From NCBI GenBank assembly GCA_020351305.1, contig CP070730.1, positions 905,619 through 953,624 on the forward strand: a stretch of DNA of 48,006 nucleotides, written 5' to 3'. Below, piece by piece: positions 35,498 to 44,333 of this stretch; positions within the stretch are counted from its first letter, which is position 1; every line of letters starts with the position of its first letter. The notes under the pieces are model-generated. The model ran no database searches. It saw nothing but the letters and a program-made list of their open reading frames with translations, and was not told the DNA's origin. A program made the translations under genes and the position numbers. Source of the DNA: Candidatus Bathyarchaeota archaeon. Lineage in GTDB: Archaea; Thermoproteota; Bathyarchaeia; Bathyarchaeales; SOJC01.

Positions 35498-37021
35498 TCA
35501 GGGTCCGTAGTAGTATTGAGTTGTGTAGGTGAAAATATGCTCCGCTAGAGTGAACCAAACCAGTCCTCCGCCCCAATTAAAGGAAACCCAATTATAGATT
35601 GTGACTTTGTTCGCAACCGAAATCGTGTAATATCCTGACCCGGGATAGTCAACGGTGAAAACTAGCAAATCGCTCAAGTCATCGCCAATTTTTCGAAGAT
35701 CCTTAAGATATACGCCATTTGTTTCGCGGCCAAACTCGAGTGAAGCTGGCTTATATTTGACCAATACCGATGCGATACCTAGGGGAACGCCAAATTCAGG
35801 ATGCCCAAGGCCACTCGCTATGAGGCTCAGGATTTTTAACATGTCAGAACCAATTTCATAGTAATCTTGTCCATCCTCTGTAGGGCTTGCAAATCCATCA
35901 ATAGAACTGTAATAGGAGCTCGGAATATAGTTTCCATAGTTGTCACGGATAGAGACATGAATTTCGTGAGATATATATAATCCAAGGTTGTAACCAACCC
36001 ACCACGGGAGATCATATGCATCTTCACAAGACTCTGGAATGTGTGTCATCGATCCAACATAGAATCTGGGATATGATACTTGCTCTTTTGATTTCATTTC
36101 AAAGGCCATAGGACCCAGAAATTGGTTCTCGTGGTCAGAACTTTGTGTGTCATAAAGTGATGCTCCCCCTCCACTTATTACATGTACATTCCACTGCCAT
36201 CTATAATCGTTGTCCGGCCACACCTCGTACCTGACGTTGGTCTTTATACTTCCAGATACACGCCAATGCACTCCAGACTGATATTCAAATGTCGTTAGCT
36301 TTATCCCCACCTCTATATCCGTCTTAAAGGCGAGTAGATTCGTTATGTCTGGAGAAGTCCATGTAAACGAAGACGAGACGATTACACCGCCAGAAGGAGT
36401 GATTGCCTGCCCATCCACATAGACTTCTAACTTTCTCGAATATCTGTCTCCAAAAGAGGTGCCACTGACTTTGACAGTTCCAGAAGTGATTCCATTAGGC
36501 AATGCACTGCCAAAGTATTGAATATTGTGCCCAGTATGCCTGAATTTATAGTATGGCGCAAACCAACTTTCACTAGAGGTGAAGTGTTCTTCGGCGGAGT
36601 ACTTAACATTAATATGCGATGAAACAATCCAATGGACACCTGGATTATATTCGAACGTAGTTAGCTTTATGCCTATTTTGTTTGTCCCTGTTATGAGATA
36701 GCTAAAAATGTTCCAAGAATAGCTGAAGGAATTCCACGGATACCTAGTCGCCACCAAGGCATCGTTAACATATAATTGGAATTTTCTTGTGTACCCGTCC
36801 CCGAATGATTGACCAGTCACGTAAATCCATGCATAGGATCTTTCACTGGGCATCTCTACATAGAAATTCTGTATATTGTGTCCAGTGCCTTGGAACTTGT
36901 GATCTTCACAAACAGTTGAGATGTTATTGACCTGCAGAGGTACCGCCATCACGCTTTGTGCCGCAAAAGATATGAAAATTAACAACGAAATCAGCAGAGC
37001 TTTTAGATACATCCTCTTCAA
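35498..37021 (-). CDS. Secreted protein with two tandem beta-domains, ending in YYYGP
   Basis: 507 residues from TTG 37021, which has GGAGGA six bases upstream. TTG 37039 precedes the SD and is rejected. A signal peptide follows (MYLKALLISLLIFISFAAQ, cut near VMA). Two homologous domains of about 95-100 residues come next, spanning roughly 47-141 and 164-265. Each has GHNIQ-F, a SFGD-Y-RK-Y core and GIKLTTFEY-GVHW near its end. The remaining ~240 residues contain aromatic- and Gly-rich strands and no catalytic motif I can name. The end is TTQYYYGP. It is probably a surface-exposed binding or shell protein. Confidence 0.8.
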   Translation of the reverse strand: MKRMYLKALLISLLIFISFAAQSVMAVPLQVNNISTVCEDHKFQGTGHNIQNFYVEMPSERSYAWIYVTGQSFGDGYTRKFQLYVNDALVATRYPWNSFSYSWNIFSYLITGTNKIGIKLTTFEYNPGVHWIVSSHINVKYSAEEHFTSSESWFAPYYKFRHTGHNIQYFGSALPNGITSGTVKVSGTSFGDRYSRKLEVYVDGQAITPSGGVIVSSSFTWTSPDITNLLAFKTDIEVGIKLTTFEYQSGVHWRVSGSIKTNVRYEVWPDNDYRWQWNVHVISGGGASLYDTQSSDHENQFLGPMAFEMKSKEQVSYPRFYVGSMTHIPESCEDAYDLPWWVGYNLGLYISHEIHVSIRDNYGNYIPSSYYSSIDGFASPTEDGQDYYEIGSDMLKILSLIASGLGHPEFGVPLGIASVLVKYKPASLEFGRETNGVYLKDLRKIGDDLSDLLVFTVDYPGSGYYTISVANKVTIYNWVSFNWGGGLVWFTLAEHIFTYTTQYYYGP

Positions 37022-37657
37022 CTTTATTCCTCCAGCCAATCCTTCTTTTTTTATTTTCTTAAAATATTTTTGAACTAACTTGATGAAAAATAAAAATTCC
37101 TGGTTAGAAGTTCTGGGTTTTAATTATATATGAAATTATCAATCTCGTCACACATGATTATTGAGTGTGCGCGCGCATCGATAATTTTTAATCTTAACAT
37201 TTTCTGTTGGCATGGTTTGTCCGAGTCTCTTGATAACATTGTAGACATAAAATTTCACAGTTAGAAAGAATTTCCTCTCCCCCCGCAGCTTGACTCGTCT
37301 TATGATGAGCTTCCCAAGCTCCCATTTGCCCCTAATGTCCCCTGCTCCCCCACAAAAGTCTTCTTGGGCACCTCCCATGTGGATGGTCATGGGTTTTTCT
37401 GTGGCATTCGCATCTTTCACCCGATCTCACCCAAGCCGCCTTTACAACGCTGCCTAGAAATTTCTCCATCCGACTGCTCTCCTTCGCTTACAATCCCTTT
37501 GTTTTTGTAAAAGATGAAAAATTTTCTCCTTGTTTATGAAAATTAAAAGGCAATAGACCTTCTTACACTGCACGTAATATTCCATCCTGGGAAGCATGTT
37601 TAATTTTCTCACATGAACTCGTCTTTTCTCTAGAAAAAATAAAACGGAGGTGAATTT
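37022..37657. other. Intergenic region, no supported gene
   Basis: About 640 bases. Two minus-strand frames (37148-37420 and 37454-37741) have no SD, no recognisable domain and unusual composition, so I do not call them. The right end supplies the GGAGGTGA SD of the small gene at 37658. Confidence 0.5.
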
Positions 37658-37861
37658 TTGAGGATTAAAAGATTTCTTGGCATCATCTCCCTGTTCATTA
37701 TTATCATAGGCATTGGAATCCAAGCAGCAATTCTGCTCCAAAGCTTTTCAACCAATGTAATAACTCTTAAAATAACAACTCTGAACCTTGGTTTTGGTGG
37801 AATTGTGCAACCAAATGGTGGAGACGATGTTCCTGGCCCAGGATGGCCTGGTCCTGGCTAA
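37658..37861 (+). CDS. Tiny exported/membrane peptide with Gly-Pro-rich tail
   Basis: 67 residues from TTG 37658. GGAGGTGA, essentially the perfect anti-SD match, lies four bases upstream, which argues for strong translation. Layout: basic MRIKRF, one hydrophobic helix (LGIISLFIIIIGIGIQAAIL), a Ser/Thr stretch, then a Gly-rich end (NLGFGGIVQPNGGDD, VPGPGWPGPG). It could be an anchored surface peptide, a secreted peptide or a pilin-like subunit. Too short for the ordinary families I know. The next gene, a regulator, is 70 bases downstream. Confidence 0.72.
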   Translation: MRIKRFLGIISLFIIIIGIGIQAAILLQSFSTNVITLKITTLNLGFGGIVQPNGGDDVPGPGWPGPG

Positions 37862-37931
37862 CGAACTGAGATAGCCCTAACCATAAATCTTTCAAACAAG
37901 CACACTATAGGATAGGAGGGATAGTTATTCC

Positions 37932-39044
37932 TTGAAGGAAGGCTTAGATTTCCTTGATCTTCGAATATTAGAGGCAATTGGAGAGAGAAGCCCTCGAAAC
38001 CTAGCATCCGTGGCTCGGAAGTTGGGCATCGAGGAGTCTAAACTTTATTCAAGGTTGAGACGCCTTAAATCCTTCATCTTTTTAAACATTAACGTTTATC
38101 ATACGTTTATAGGCCTACGAAAGGTCGTTGTGATTGCTCGGGCTTCTCAAGGTCAAGAGATGCAATTATTTGAGTGCATGAAAGCCAATGATTATTGGCT
38201 TTATGTATTCCGGTGCTATGGTGAATATGAAGGATGTTCCGCTGTTTATGCCATTCCTCCTAAGCACGAGAATGAGTTCATATCTTTTGTAGAAGCATTA
38301 AGGCTCAATGGAATTGCTCAATCTGTTGAGCTCTTTTGGTCAACTTGCTTTCACACAGTCAATCCGACAACTAATTGGTATGATGTGAAATCTGACAAAT
38401 GGATGTTCCTATGGGATCAGTGGATAAAAGAGATAGAATTTGAAAGGACTGATCTTCCCTATTCATTAATCGATCCCGTTGAGTTTCCTCAAAAGGCTGA
38501 TTACACCGATATATTCATTCTAAAAGAACTAGAGATTGATGCGACACGGACTTTATCAGCAATAGCAGAGCGCCTTGGTATTTCCTTGCAGCTCGCTAAA
38601 TACCACTTTGACAAACATGTTGTAAAGCGAAAACTTCTCGAAAGCTATCAAGTGATTTCATTTCCCTTTGACAAAGAGAGATCAGATTTTTTTGTGTTTA
38701 TTCTGATGTTTCCAACTCAGCAAAATCTGGCTAAGTTTTCGAACTTTCTCTTTGACAAGATTTTTGTGAGAACGATAGGTAAAATTCATGGTGAAAATGG
38801 GCTGATCATACAAATTCATCTTCCTCGTAAAGAATTTAGATGCTTTATAGATACTCTTTCAACATTGGTTCGCGAGGGATTTCTAAGCAGCTATAGATAT
38901 TTGATTCAGGACCTTCAGTGTACTTCAAGACAGACAATCCCTTATCAGCTCTTTGCAGAGGGAACGTGGCAATATGACCATGAAAAATTCATGGAGAAAC
39001 TAGATTTTTTCCCCCCTGAGAAAAAAGAAAAAGCCCTAGAGTAA
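37932..39044 (+). CDS. Lrp/AsnC-like regulator with two HTH modules in one chain
   Basis: 370 residues from TTG 37932; GGAGG is present but 12 bases away, so the start is tentative. The first HTH (residues ~8-46) is LRILEAIGERSPRNLASVAR and LGIEESKLYSRLRRLKSF. About 110 residues of ligand-domain-like alpha/beta follow. A second HTH begins near 195 (DIFILKELEIDATRTLSAIA, ERLGISLQLAKYHFDKHVV) and is again followed by an alpha/beta domain. Duplicated HTH-effector arrangements occur in archaeal Lrp-like regulators. The effector is unknown. Co-orientation with the tiny peptide gene suggests that as a target. It converges on the integrase remnant. Confidence 0.8.
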   Translation: MKEGLDFLDLRILEAIGERSPRNLASVARKLGIEESKLYSRLRRLKSFIFLNINVYHTFIGLRKVVVIARASQGQEMQLFECMKANDYWLYVFRCYGEYEGCSAVYAIPPKHENEFISFVEALRLNGIAQSVELFWSTCFHTVNPTTNWYDVKSDKWMFLWDQWIKEIEFERTDLPYSLIDPVEFPQKADYTDIFILKELEIDATRTLSAIAERLGISLQLAKYHFDKHVVKRKLLESYQVISFPFDKERSDFFVFILMFPTQQNLAKFSNFLFDKIFVRTIGKIHGENGLIIQIHLPRKEFRCFIDTLSTLVREGFLSSYRYLIQDLQCTSRQTIPYQLFAEGTWQYDHEKFMEKLDFFPPEKKEKALE

Positions 39045-39052
39045 ATCTCCTA

Positions 39053-39427
39053 TCATGCTACAGCAAACTCATTGGATGGCGGGTGGAACCTCGAACTAGA
39101 ACATGGAAAGAAGTGGATTAGGTCCCTCGTGAAAACATCCACTGCTACAGCTGGCGCCCTTCTTTCGCAATTTGAATGCCAAGAAATCAGGCGGTCTTCA
39201 CTAGCACCCCTCATAGCTGAGTTCTGCAGAGCTGCCTCCTTTTCTGCGATTAGCTGGTCTGGGATGATTTGAGTTTCTGTGCAGTATTGCCAAAGGCGCA
39301 GAATGTATTGTCTTTTGGTTGTGTCGCTTCTTAGCGTGGTCATCCACCGCTCTACGCTCTTGTACGCCAGAAGCTCTTGCTCCTTCTGCGGATAGCTGAT
39401 GTTTTGTTTTATGGCTGTTTTAGCCAA
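39053..39427 (-). pseudogene. Tyrosine-recombinase/integrase remnant (N-terminal core-binding domain only)
   Basis: 124 codons from TTG 39427. Residues ~15-75 resemble the SAM-like core-binding domain of XerC/D-type integrases: ELLAYKSVERWMTTLRSDTT, KRQYILRLWQYCTETQ and PDQLIAEKEAAL. After about residue 100 the frame drifts and stops at 39053, and the next gene begins within ten bases, so the catalytic domain with its Arg/His/Tyr residues is absent. It is therefore a remnant, though a functional small DNA-binding protein cannot be excluded. Its first codons overlap the right copy of the 27-base repeat. Confidence 0.68.
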
Positions 39428-39438
39428 GTAACGTTTGT
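39412..39438. repeat. Right copy of the 27-base repeat, with hairpin
   Basis: TGGCT-GTTTT-AGCCA forms a perfect hairpin and is followed by AGTAACGTTTGT. Identity to 34594-34620 is 24 of 27. It overlaps the start of the integrase remnant. Confidence 0.62.
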
Positions 39439-39520
39439 TGTTAGTAATTAGTTGAAAGGTAGGTTAAAATATGAGCTTCGTTTTGTTTACTCATTCCAAC
39501 ATGTTCAATCGGGGTTTCTC

Positions 39521-41053
39521 TTGGCCAAGATAGTTCGAATTACTGACACAACGTTTAGAGACGCCCATCAGTCTTTGATGGCGACTCGCATGAGAACCGA
39601 GTCCATGATTCCCATAGCCGAGAAAATTGATAAAATCGGATTCTTTTCACTCGAAGTTTGGGGAGGAGCCACCTTTGACGTTAGTATACGCTACTTAAGT
39701 GAAGATCCATGGGAACGCCTGCGTGAATTAAAGAAGCACGTCCAAAAAACACCATTGCAGATGCTGTTACGAGGGCAAAACTTGGTTGGCTACCGAAACT
39801 ATCCCGACGATGTGCTCATCAAGTTTGTGGAAAAAGCTGCAGAAAACGGAATAGATATTTTCCGCATTTTTGATGCATTAAATGATACACGCAACCTAGA
39901 AATCGCAATAAAAACTGTAAAGAAAGTGGGTGCTCACGCCCAAGGCTCGTTGTGCTACACAATAAGCCCAGTTCATACAACTGATTACTATCTAAAAGTG
40001 GCAAGGCGTTTGATGGAGCTTGACTGCGACTCAATATGCATCAAAGACATGGCGGGTATGCTTATGCCACAAGAAGCCTACAAACTTGTTTTAGCTCTAA
40101 AGAAAAATGTCGGTTTGCCAGTTCACATGCACTGCCACAGTACAAGTGGGACTGTTATGATGACATATTTACGAGCCTGCCAAGCCGGAGCAGATATTCT
40201 AGATGCCGCCTTTTCTCCTTTCTCTCAGGGCACATCCCAACCACCTATCGAAAGCATAGTTGCAGGTTTAAGAGGAACTCAGTACGACACAGGTCTCAAC
40301 ATGGAAAAATTAATTGAGATTGCCAAGTACTTCCGTGGCCTGCGAGAAAAATTCTACGACCCAGCTCATCTAATCAGTCCTTTGGCTGAAAGAGTAGATA
40401 CATCAATCTTAGTGCACCAGATTCCCGGAGGGATGTTCTCTAACCTTATATCCCAATTAAAAGAGCAAAATGCCCTGGACAAGCTTGAGGAAGTATTAGA
40501 AGAAGTCCCCCATGTCCGAGAAGAGCTAGGATATCCCCCTCTTGTCACTCCAACCAGCCAACTCGTCGGAACGCAAGCTGTTTTCAATGTTTTGTCAGAT
40601 GAACGTTATAAAATCGTTTCAAAAGAAGTAAAAAATTATGTAAAGGGGTTATATGGTCGACCTCCTGCCCTGATAAAACAAAAAATGATGAAGAAAATAA
40701 TTGGCGATGAAAAGCCTATCAAATGCCGCCCTGCAGACCTTCTTGAACCTGAGCTTGGTAAAATATCTGCAGAGGTGAAACCCTACATCGAAAATGATGA
40801 GGATGAATTAACTTATGCATTGTTCCCAAATGCTGCCTTAGAATTTTTCAAGAAGAGAAAGGAAAAAACTATGAGTATAGCTCCAGAACTACAAGAGCTG
40901 GAGAAAGTTGCAGCTCTTTCAGTAGCATTAGCGACCTTCCTTAGACACACCCGTGAGGTGAAGCTAGTAACACCTGCTAGGAAAGCCAAAACAGGAAGAA
41001 TTTCACCATGGGTTTTAGCAGCAAGGCAGAATCTAATTCGACAAGGTGGTTAA
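39521..41053 (+). CDS. pycB: Biotin-dependent carboxyltransferase: pyruvate carboxylase subunit B / oxaloacetate decarboxylase alpha
   Basis: 510 residues from TTG 39521, which gives the family start AKIVRITDTTFRDAHQSL. The frame opens at 39452 with 23 atypical residues. HMGL-like TIM barrel: TRMRTESMIP, WGGATFDVS, MLLRGQNLVGYRNY, CIKDMAGML with the carbamylated-Lys region, and VHMHCHSTSG for the metal His pair; then a PYC_OADA helical domain. It moves CO2 between carboxybiotin and pyruvate. The biotin carrier gene starts right after its stop. There is no oxaloacetate decarboxylase sodium-pump subunit nearby, which favours the anaplerotic carboxylase. Confidence 0.92.
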   Translation: MAKIVRITDTTFRDAHQSLMATRMRTESMIPIAEKIDKIGFFSLEVWGGATFDVSIRYLSEDPWERLRELKKHVQKTPLQMLLRGQNLVGYRNYPDDVLIKFVEKAAENGIDIFRIFDALNDTRNLEIAIKTVKKVGAHAQGSLCYTISPVHTTDYYLKVARRLMELDCDSICIKDMAGMLMPQEAYKLVLALKKNVGLPVHMHCHSTSGTVMMTYLRACQAGADILDAAFSPFSQGTSQPPIESIVAGLRGTQYDTGLNMEKLIEIAKYFRGLREKFYDPAHLISPLAERVDTSILVHQIPGGMFSNLISQLKEQNALDKLEEVLEEVPHVREELGYPPLVTPTSQLVGTQAVFNVLSDERYKIVSKEVKNYVKGLYGRPPALIKQKMMKKIIGDEKPIKCRPADLLEPELGKISAEVKPYIENDEDELTYALFPNAALEFFKKRKEKTMSIAPELQELEKVAALSVALATFLRHTREVKLVTPARKAKTGRISPWVLAARQNLIRQGG

Positions 41054-41057
41054 GTGT

Positions 41058-41609
41058 GTGCCCAAATACAACATAATGATTAAAGACAGAACTTATAGAG
41101 TTGAGCTTTCCAAGAAAGATAAAGGAAAGTTCGATGTCAAAGTAAATGATAAACCCATTAAGCTGGAAATGAAAGGCAGCGAAAAAGGGGCCACCTGGAT
41201 ATTTGCACTAAATGTCGATGGAAAAACACATCAAATTGAGATAGAGAGGGAAGTCAGAGGGAGATCCTTTAGAATCAAAGTCAACGATGCATTGTTTAAT
41301 GCAAAATTAATGGATCCAATTAAGACAGTCCTCACACAAATGCCGTCTGCACACGTTGTTGCTAAAGCTGAAAGACGCAAAGGTCCAATTGAGCAAGAGG
41401 GCTGTGTTATGGCTCCTATGGCAGGAAAGATTATTTCTGTCAAAGTAAAACAAGGAGATACTGTAAAGGCTGGGGATGTTGTTTGCATTCTTGAAGCAAT
41501 GAAGATGGAAAACGAAATCACTGCAGCAAATTCTGGAAAAATTAAAGAAGTTAACGTAACGGAAGGGGAACCAGTAAATGATGGAGACGTTTTGATCATA
41601 ATAGAATGA
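41058..41609 (+). CDS. Biotin carboxyl carrier protein
   Basis: 183 residues from GTG 41058, with GGTGG (overlapping the pycB end) as SD; the frame opens at 41046. The C-terminal ~75 residues are a biotinyl domain: GCVMAPMAGKIISVKVKQGD, then EAMKMENEI with the biotinylated Lys, and VTEGEPVNDGDVLIII. The N-terminal ~105 residues form a beta-rich region with DRTYRVELSK and DGKTHQIEIER strands that resembles the carrier/coupling domains of propionyl-CoA and pyruvate carboxylases. It could serve both carboxyltransferases in this window. It needs BirA (30367) for activity. Confidence 0.92.
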   Translation: MPKYNIMIKDRTYRVELSKKDKGKFDVKVNDKPIKLEMKGSEKGATWIFALNVDGKTHQIEIEREVRGRSFRIKVNDALFNAKLMDPIKTVLTQMPSAHVVAKAERRKGPIEQEGCVMAPMAGKIISVKVKQGDTVKAGDVVCILEAMKMENEITAANSGKIKEVNVTEGEPVNDGDVLIIIE

Positions 41610-41675
41610 GAAAACGACCTTCCTAGTATTCAAGAAGATTATAATTGGCTCTACGCGTATACATGAAGGTATTGA

Positions 41676-43094
41676 TCACATCACCGCCACTGCTATTGAA
41701 ACGTCATTGACGTTAGTTCCTGTTTGTCCAGTTAAAATGAGATCATTAAGCTTGGAGAAAAGGCTGTAAGAGTCATTGTTAGAAAGAAATTTTTCGACAT
41801 TTAGTCCTTTTTCAAGGGAGCGTGCTATAGTGTTCCCATCAACTATCGCACCTGCCGCATCGGTTGGGCCGTCTATTCCATCGGTACTGAATGAAGCGAT
41901 GGCAACACCTTCCATACCAGAAATTTTTAGTGCAGCGCTCAATGCAATTTCTTGGTTTCTTCCACCCTTTCCATCCCCAACAACATTGACTGTAGTTTCC
42001 CCGCCAGCAACAATTCCACAGGGTTTGTGCATCGGGTTTCCTGACACGTCGATCTCTTCCAATATTGAGGCCAGCATTGTTCCCACGTGCTTCGCTTCGC
42101 CTTCTAGAAACGTAGTAAGCAGAAGCACTGGCACGCCTGTGTTGCTAAGTTTCTTGCAGGCAGCTAGGGTTGCTAAGCGATTGTTTCCAATAATTAGGTT
42201 GTAAACTCTCCTGAATACTTTATCTTCCTTTTTTGGTGTTTCTGTAATGAGCCCCTTCCGCCCCTTAACTAGCACAGTTTTAACAGACTGAGGGATTTTT
42301 TCCCATATCCGATATCTTTTCAGGATTTCTTCAGCGTCGCTGAACTTGGTTGAGTCAGGAACTGTGGGCCCGGATGCTATGAATTCTAAACGGTCGCCTA
42401 TCACGTCTGATAATATTAAGTTGATAACCGTAGCGGGATATGCTTTTTTAGCTAGCCATCCTCCTTTGATTTCTGAAATATGTTTTCGGACAGTGTTAAT
42501 CTCGCTTATTGTAGCACCTGATTTCAACAAGTCATCGGTTACACGTTGCTTGTCATCCAGAGTTATTTCACTATGAGGTAATGGCATCAGACTCGATCCG
42601 CCACCTGAAATTAGACAAATAATGAGATCGTTCTTGCCAGCTTTGCTGACTAAATCTATTATCTCTCTCGCTCCTTTCACACCTGCGTTATCTGGAATAG
42701 GATGATTGGCTTCCTGAAATCGAATTTTCTGAGTTTTGTAGGGGCCACTGTCGTATGGAACGTTGACAAGGCCATCTGTTATTCGATTCCTAAGAATCGA
42801 TTCCAAAGCTTCTGCTAAATTTCCGCTTGCCTTCCCGCCACCAACAACATAGATGGCTTGAAATCTTTTCAAATCGAATTCATGATGATTGATTTTTAAC
42901 TTATTATCTTGAAATAAGACTTTTGACATGATAATTTTCTTAACATCGACCTTTTCCAATGCTGCTTCTAGAGCTTGTAACACATGTCTTCGAGCTTGTT
43001 TGTCAAGTTTGGATTTTCCGTTTTCGATGAGAATTTTCTTGTTTAGAATTCTTGCCATTGTATTGTCAATGTTGTATGCTTCCTCACCAGGCAT
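41676..43094 (-). CDS. Glycerate 2-kinase (GckA/DUF4147-MOFRL family)
   Basis: 472 residues, family length. Motifs: VVGGGKASGNLAEALE near the N-terminal third, EANHPIPDNAGVKGAREI, LICLISGGGSSLMPLP, HISEIKGGWLAKKAYPA, SDVIGDRLEFIASGPTVPDS and the C-terminal MOFRL domain from GETTVNVVGDGKGGRNQEIA to FSTDGIDGPTDAAGA. It phosphorylates D-glycerate to 2-phosphoglycerate. It is divergent from a 2-hydroxyacid dehydrogenase that could supply glycerate from hydroxypyruvate, or remove glyoxylate. The start at 43094 lacks an SD. Confidence 0.93.
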   Translation of the reverse strand: MPGEEAYNIDNTMARILNKKILIENGKSKLDKQARRHVLQALEAALEKVDVKKIIMSKVLFQDNKLKINHHEFDLKRFQAIYVVGGGKASGNLAEALESILRNRITDGLVNVPYDSGPYKTQKIRFQEANHPIPDNAGVKGAREIIDLVSKAGKNDLIICLISGGGSSLMPLPHSEITLDDKQRVTDDLLKSGATISEINTVRKHISEIKGGWLAKKAYPATVINLILSDVIGDRLEFIASGPTVPDSTKFSDAEEILKRYRIWEKIPQSVKTVLVKGRKGLITETPKKEDKVFRRVYNLIIGNNRLATLAACKKLSNTGVPVLLLTTFLEGEAKHVGTMLASILEEIDVSGNPMHKPCGIVAGGETTVNVVGDGKGGRNQEIALSAALKISGMEGVAIASFSTDGIDGPTDAAGAIVDGNTIARSLEKGLNVEKFLSNNDSYSLFSKLNDLILTGQTGTNVNDVSIAVAVM

Positions 43095-43204
43095 AATAAA
43101 ATTTTGGATAAGCCTGTGCCATCGAGTTGTTAGAGGTAAATGGGCTATTATGTCCCTTTAACTCACGCCTGAACACGCGTATATGAGAAGCATCTCAGTA
43201 AATC

Positions 43205-43212
43205 TTTTAAAC
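43205..43212 (+). promoter_or_regulatory. TATA-like box for the 2-hydroxyacid dehydrogenase
   Basis: TTTTAAAC, which places transcription start near 43235. The in-frame start at 43183 would then lie upstream of the transcript, supporting ATG 43273. Confidence 0.5.
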
Positions 43213-43272
43213 CCTCGCATGCATGCATTCAAATACGAAAGCCGTATTGGACAAATGTTGAGGCGTCTAGTT

Positions 43273-44274
43273 ATGAGGAAACCCAAAGTATATGTTACAA
43301 GGAAATTGCCGGAGAGAGGGCTACGCATGATTAGCGAGCGGTTTGAAGCTGAAGTGTGGCCTGTATATCCTCCACCATCAAAAAACGTGATCATTAATAA
43401 GGTAGTTGAAGTTGACGCATTAGTCTCGCTTTTATCAGACAAGATAGACGCAGAGATTTTTGATGCTGCATCAAACCTGAGAATTGTTTCTCAATTTGCC
43501 GTTGGATTTGATAACATTGATTTAAATGAAGCAACAAAACGAGGAATCTATGTTACTAATACTCCAGGTGTTCTTACTGAAACCACCGCTGACTATGCTT
43601 GGGCTCTACTGATGGCTGTAGCGAGGAAGGTTGTCGAAGGCGACAAGTATGTCAGAACAGGAAAATGGAAGGTTGGATGGCACCCCACAATGCTTCAAGG
43701 AAGAGATGTGTATGGAGCAACTTTAGGGATTATAGGTTTAGGAAGGATAGGCTCCGCAATTGCACGAAGAGCAAAGGGATTTGATATGAAAGTGCTCTAC
43801 CATGATATGGTTCGAAGACAAGACTTAGAAACAAAACTAGATCTCAAGTACATAGAACTTGAAGATTTGCTTCAAACATCAGATTTTGTCACCCTTAATG
43901 TTCCCTTGCTAAAAAGCACATACCATTTAATAAATGAGAGAAGACTCAGGCTAATGAAAAAAACCGCTATCCTAATTAACAATGCAAGAGGTCCGGTTAT
44001 TGATGAAGACGCGCTTTACAAGGCTTTGAAGGAAAAAAGGATTGCGGGAGCTGGCTTGGATGTTTTTGAACAAGAACCTACACCATCCGACAATCCACTT
44101 CTAACACTCGAGAACGTAGTCGTTGCACCACACATATCCAGCGCTAGCTTTGAAACGCGGTCAAGGATGGCAGAAATAGTAGCTGAAAATCTAATTGCTT
44201 TTTTCGATGGCGAGATCCCGCCAAACCTCTTGAACAAGGAAGTAGTAAACGCACAGAAGCCTGGATTGAGCTGA
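43273..44274 (+). CDS. D-isomer-specific 2-hydroxyacid dehydrogenase (glyoxylate/hydroxypyruvate reductase-like)
   Basis: 333 residues from ATG 43273 (GAGGCG upstream). The ORF is open to 43183, but a TATA box lies inside that extension. NAD(P)-binding domain with GIIGLGRIGSAIARRA at its core. Catalytic triad: Arg in SQFAVGFDNI/NNARGPVIDEDAL context, Glu in FEQEPTPSDNPL, His in VVAPHISSAS. Closest in pattern to archaeal glyoxylate reductases (KVYVTRKLPERGL start). It reduces glyoxylate or hydroxypyruvate. The divergent glycerate kinase suggests a hydroxypyruvate-glycerate-2-phosphoglycerate route. Confidence 0.92.
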   Translation: MRKPKVYVTRKLPERGLRMISERFEAEVWPVYPPPSKNVIINKVVEVDALVSLLSDKIDAEIFDAASNLRIVSQFAVGFDNIDLNEATKRGIYVTNTPGVLTETTADYAWALLMAVARKVVEGDKYVRTGKWKVGWHPTMLQGRDVYGATLGIIGLGRIGSAIARRAKGFDMKVLYHDMVRRQDLETKLDLKYIELEDLLQTSDFVTLNVPLLKSTYHLINERRLRLMKKTAILINNARGPVIDEDALYKALKEKRIAGAGLDVFEQEPTPSDNPLLTLENVVVAPHISSASFETRSRMAEIVAENLIAFFDGEIPPNLLNKEVVNAQKPGLS

Positions 44275-44333
44275 CCTATGTCAATAATCTCATGTGCACG
44301 CACGAGGATTCATTAGTATATGAGAGAATAATC

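Noticed and set aside
35349-35576. Minus-strand 75-codon frame
   Set aside because: It overlaps the end of the 507-residue secreted protein in another frame and spans that gene's oligo-T terminator.
37148-37420. Minus-strand 90-codon frame in the intergenic region
   Set aside because: No SD, no recognisable domain or fold pattern, and no conserved-looking motif.
37454-37741. Minus-strand 95-codon frame
   Set aside because: It overlaps the strongly SD-led peptide gene at 37658 on the other strand and has an implausible composition.
39053-39427. Functional integrase
   Set aside because: Only the N-terminal core-binding region is present; no catalytic Arg, His or Tyr motifs and no room for them.
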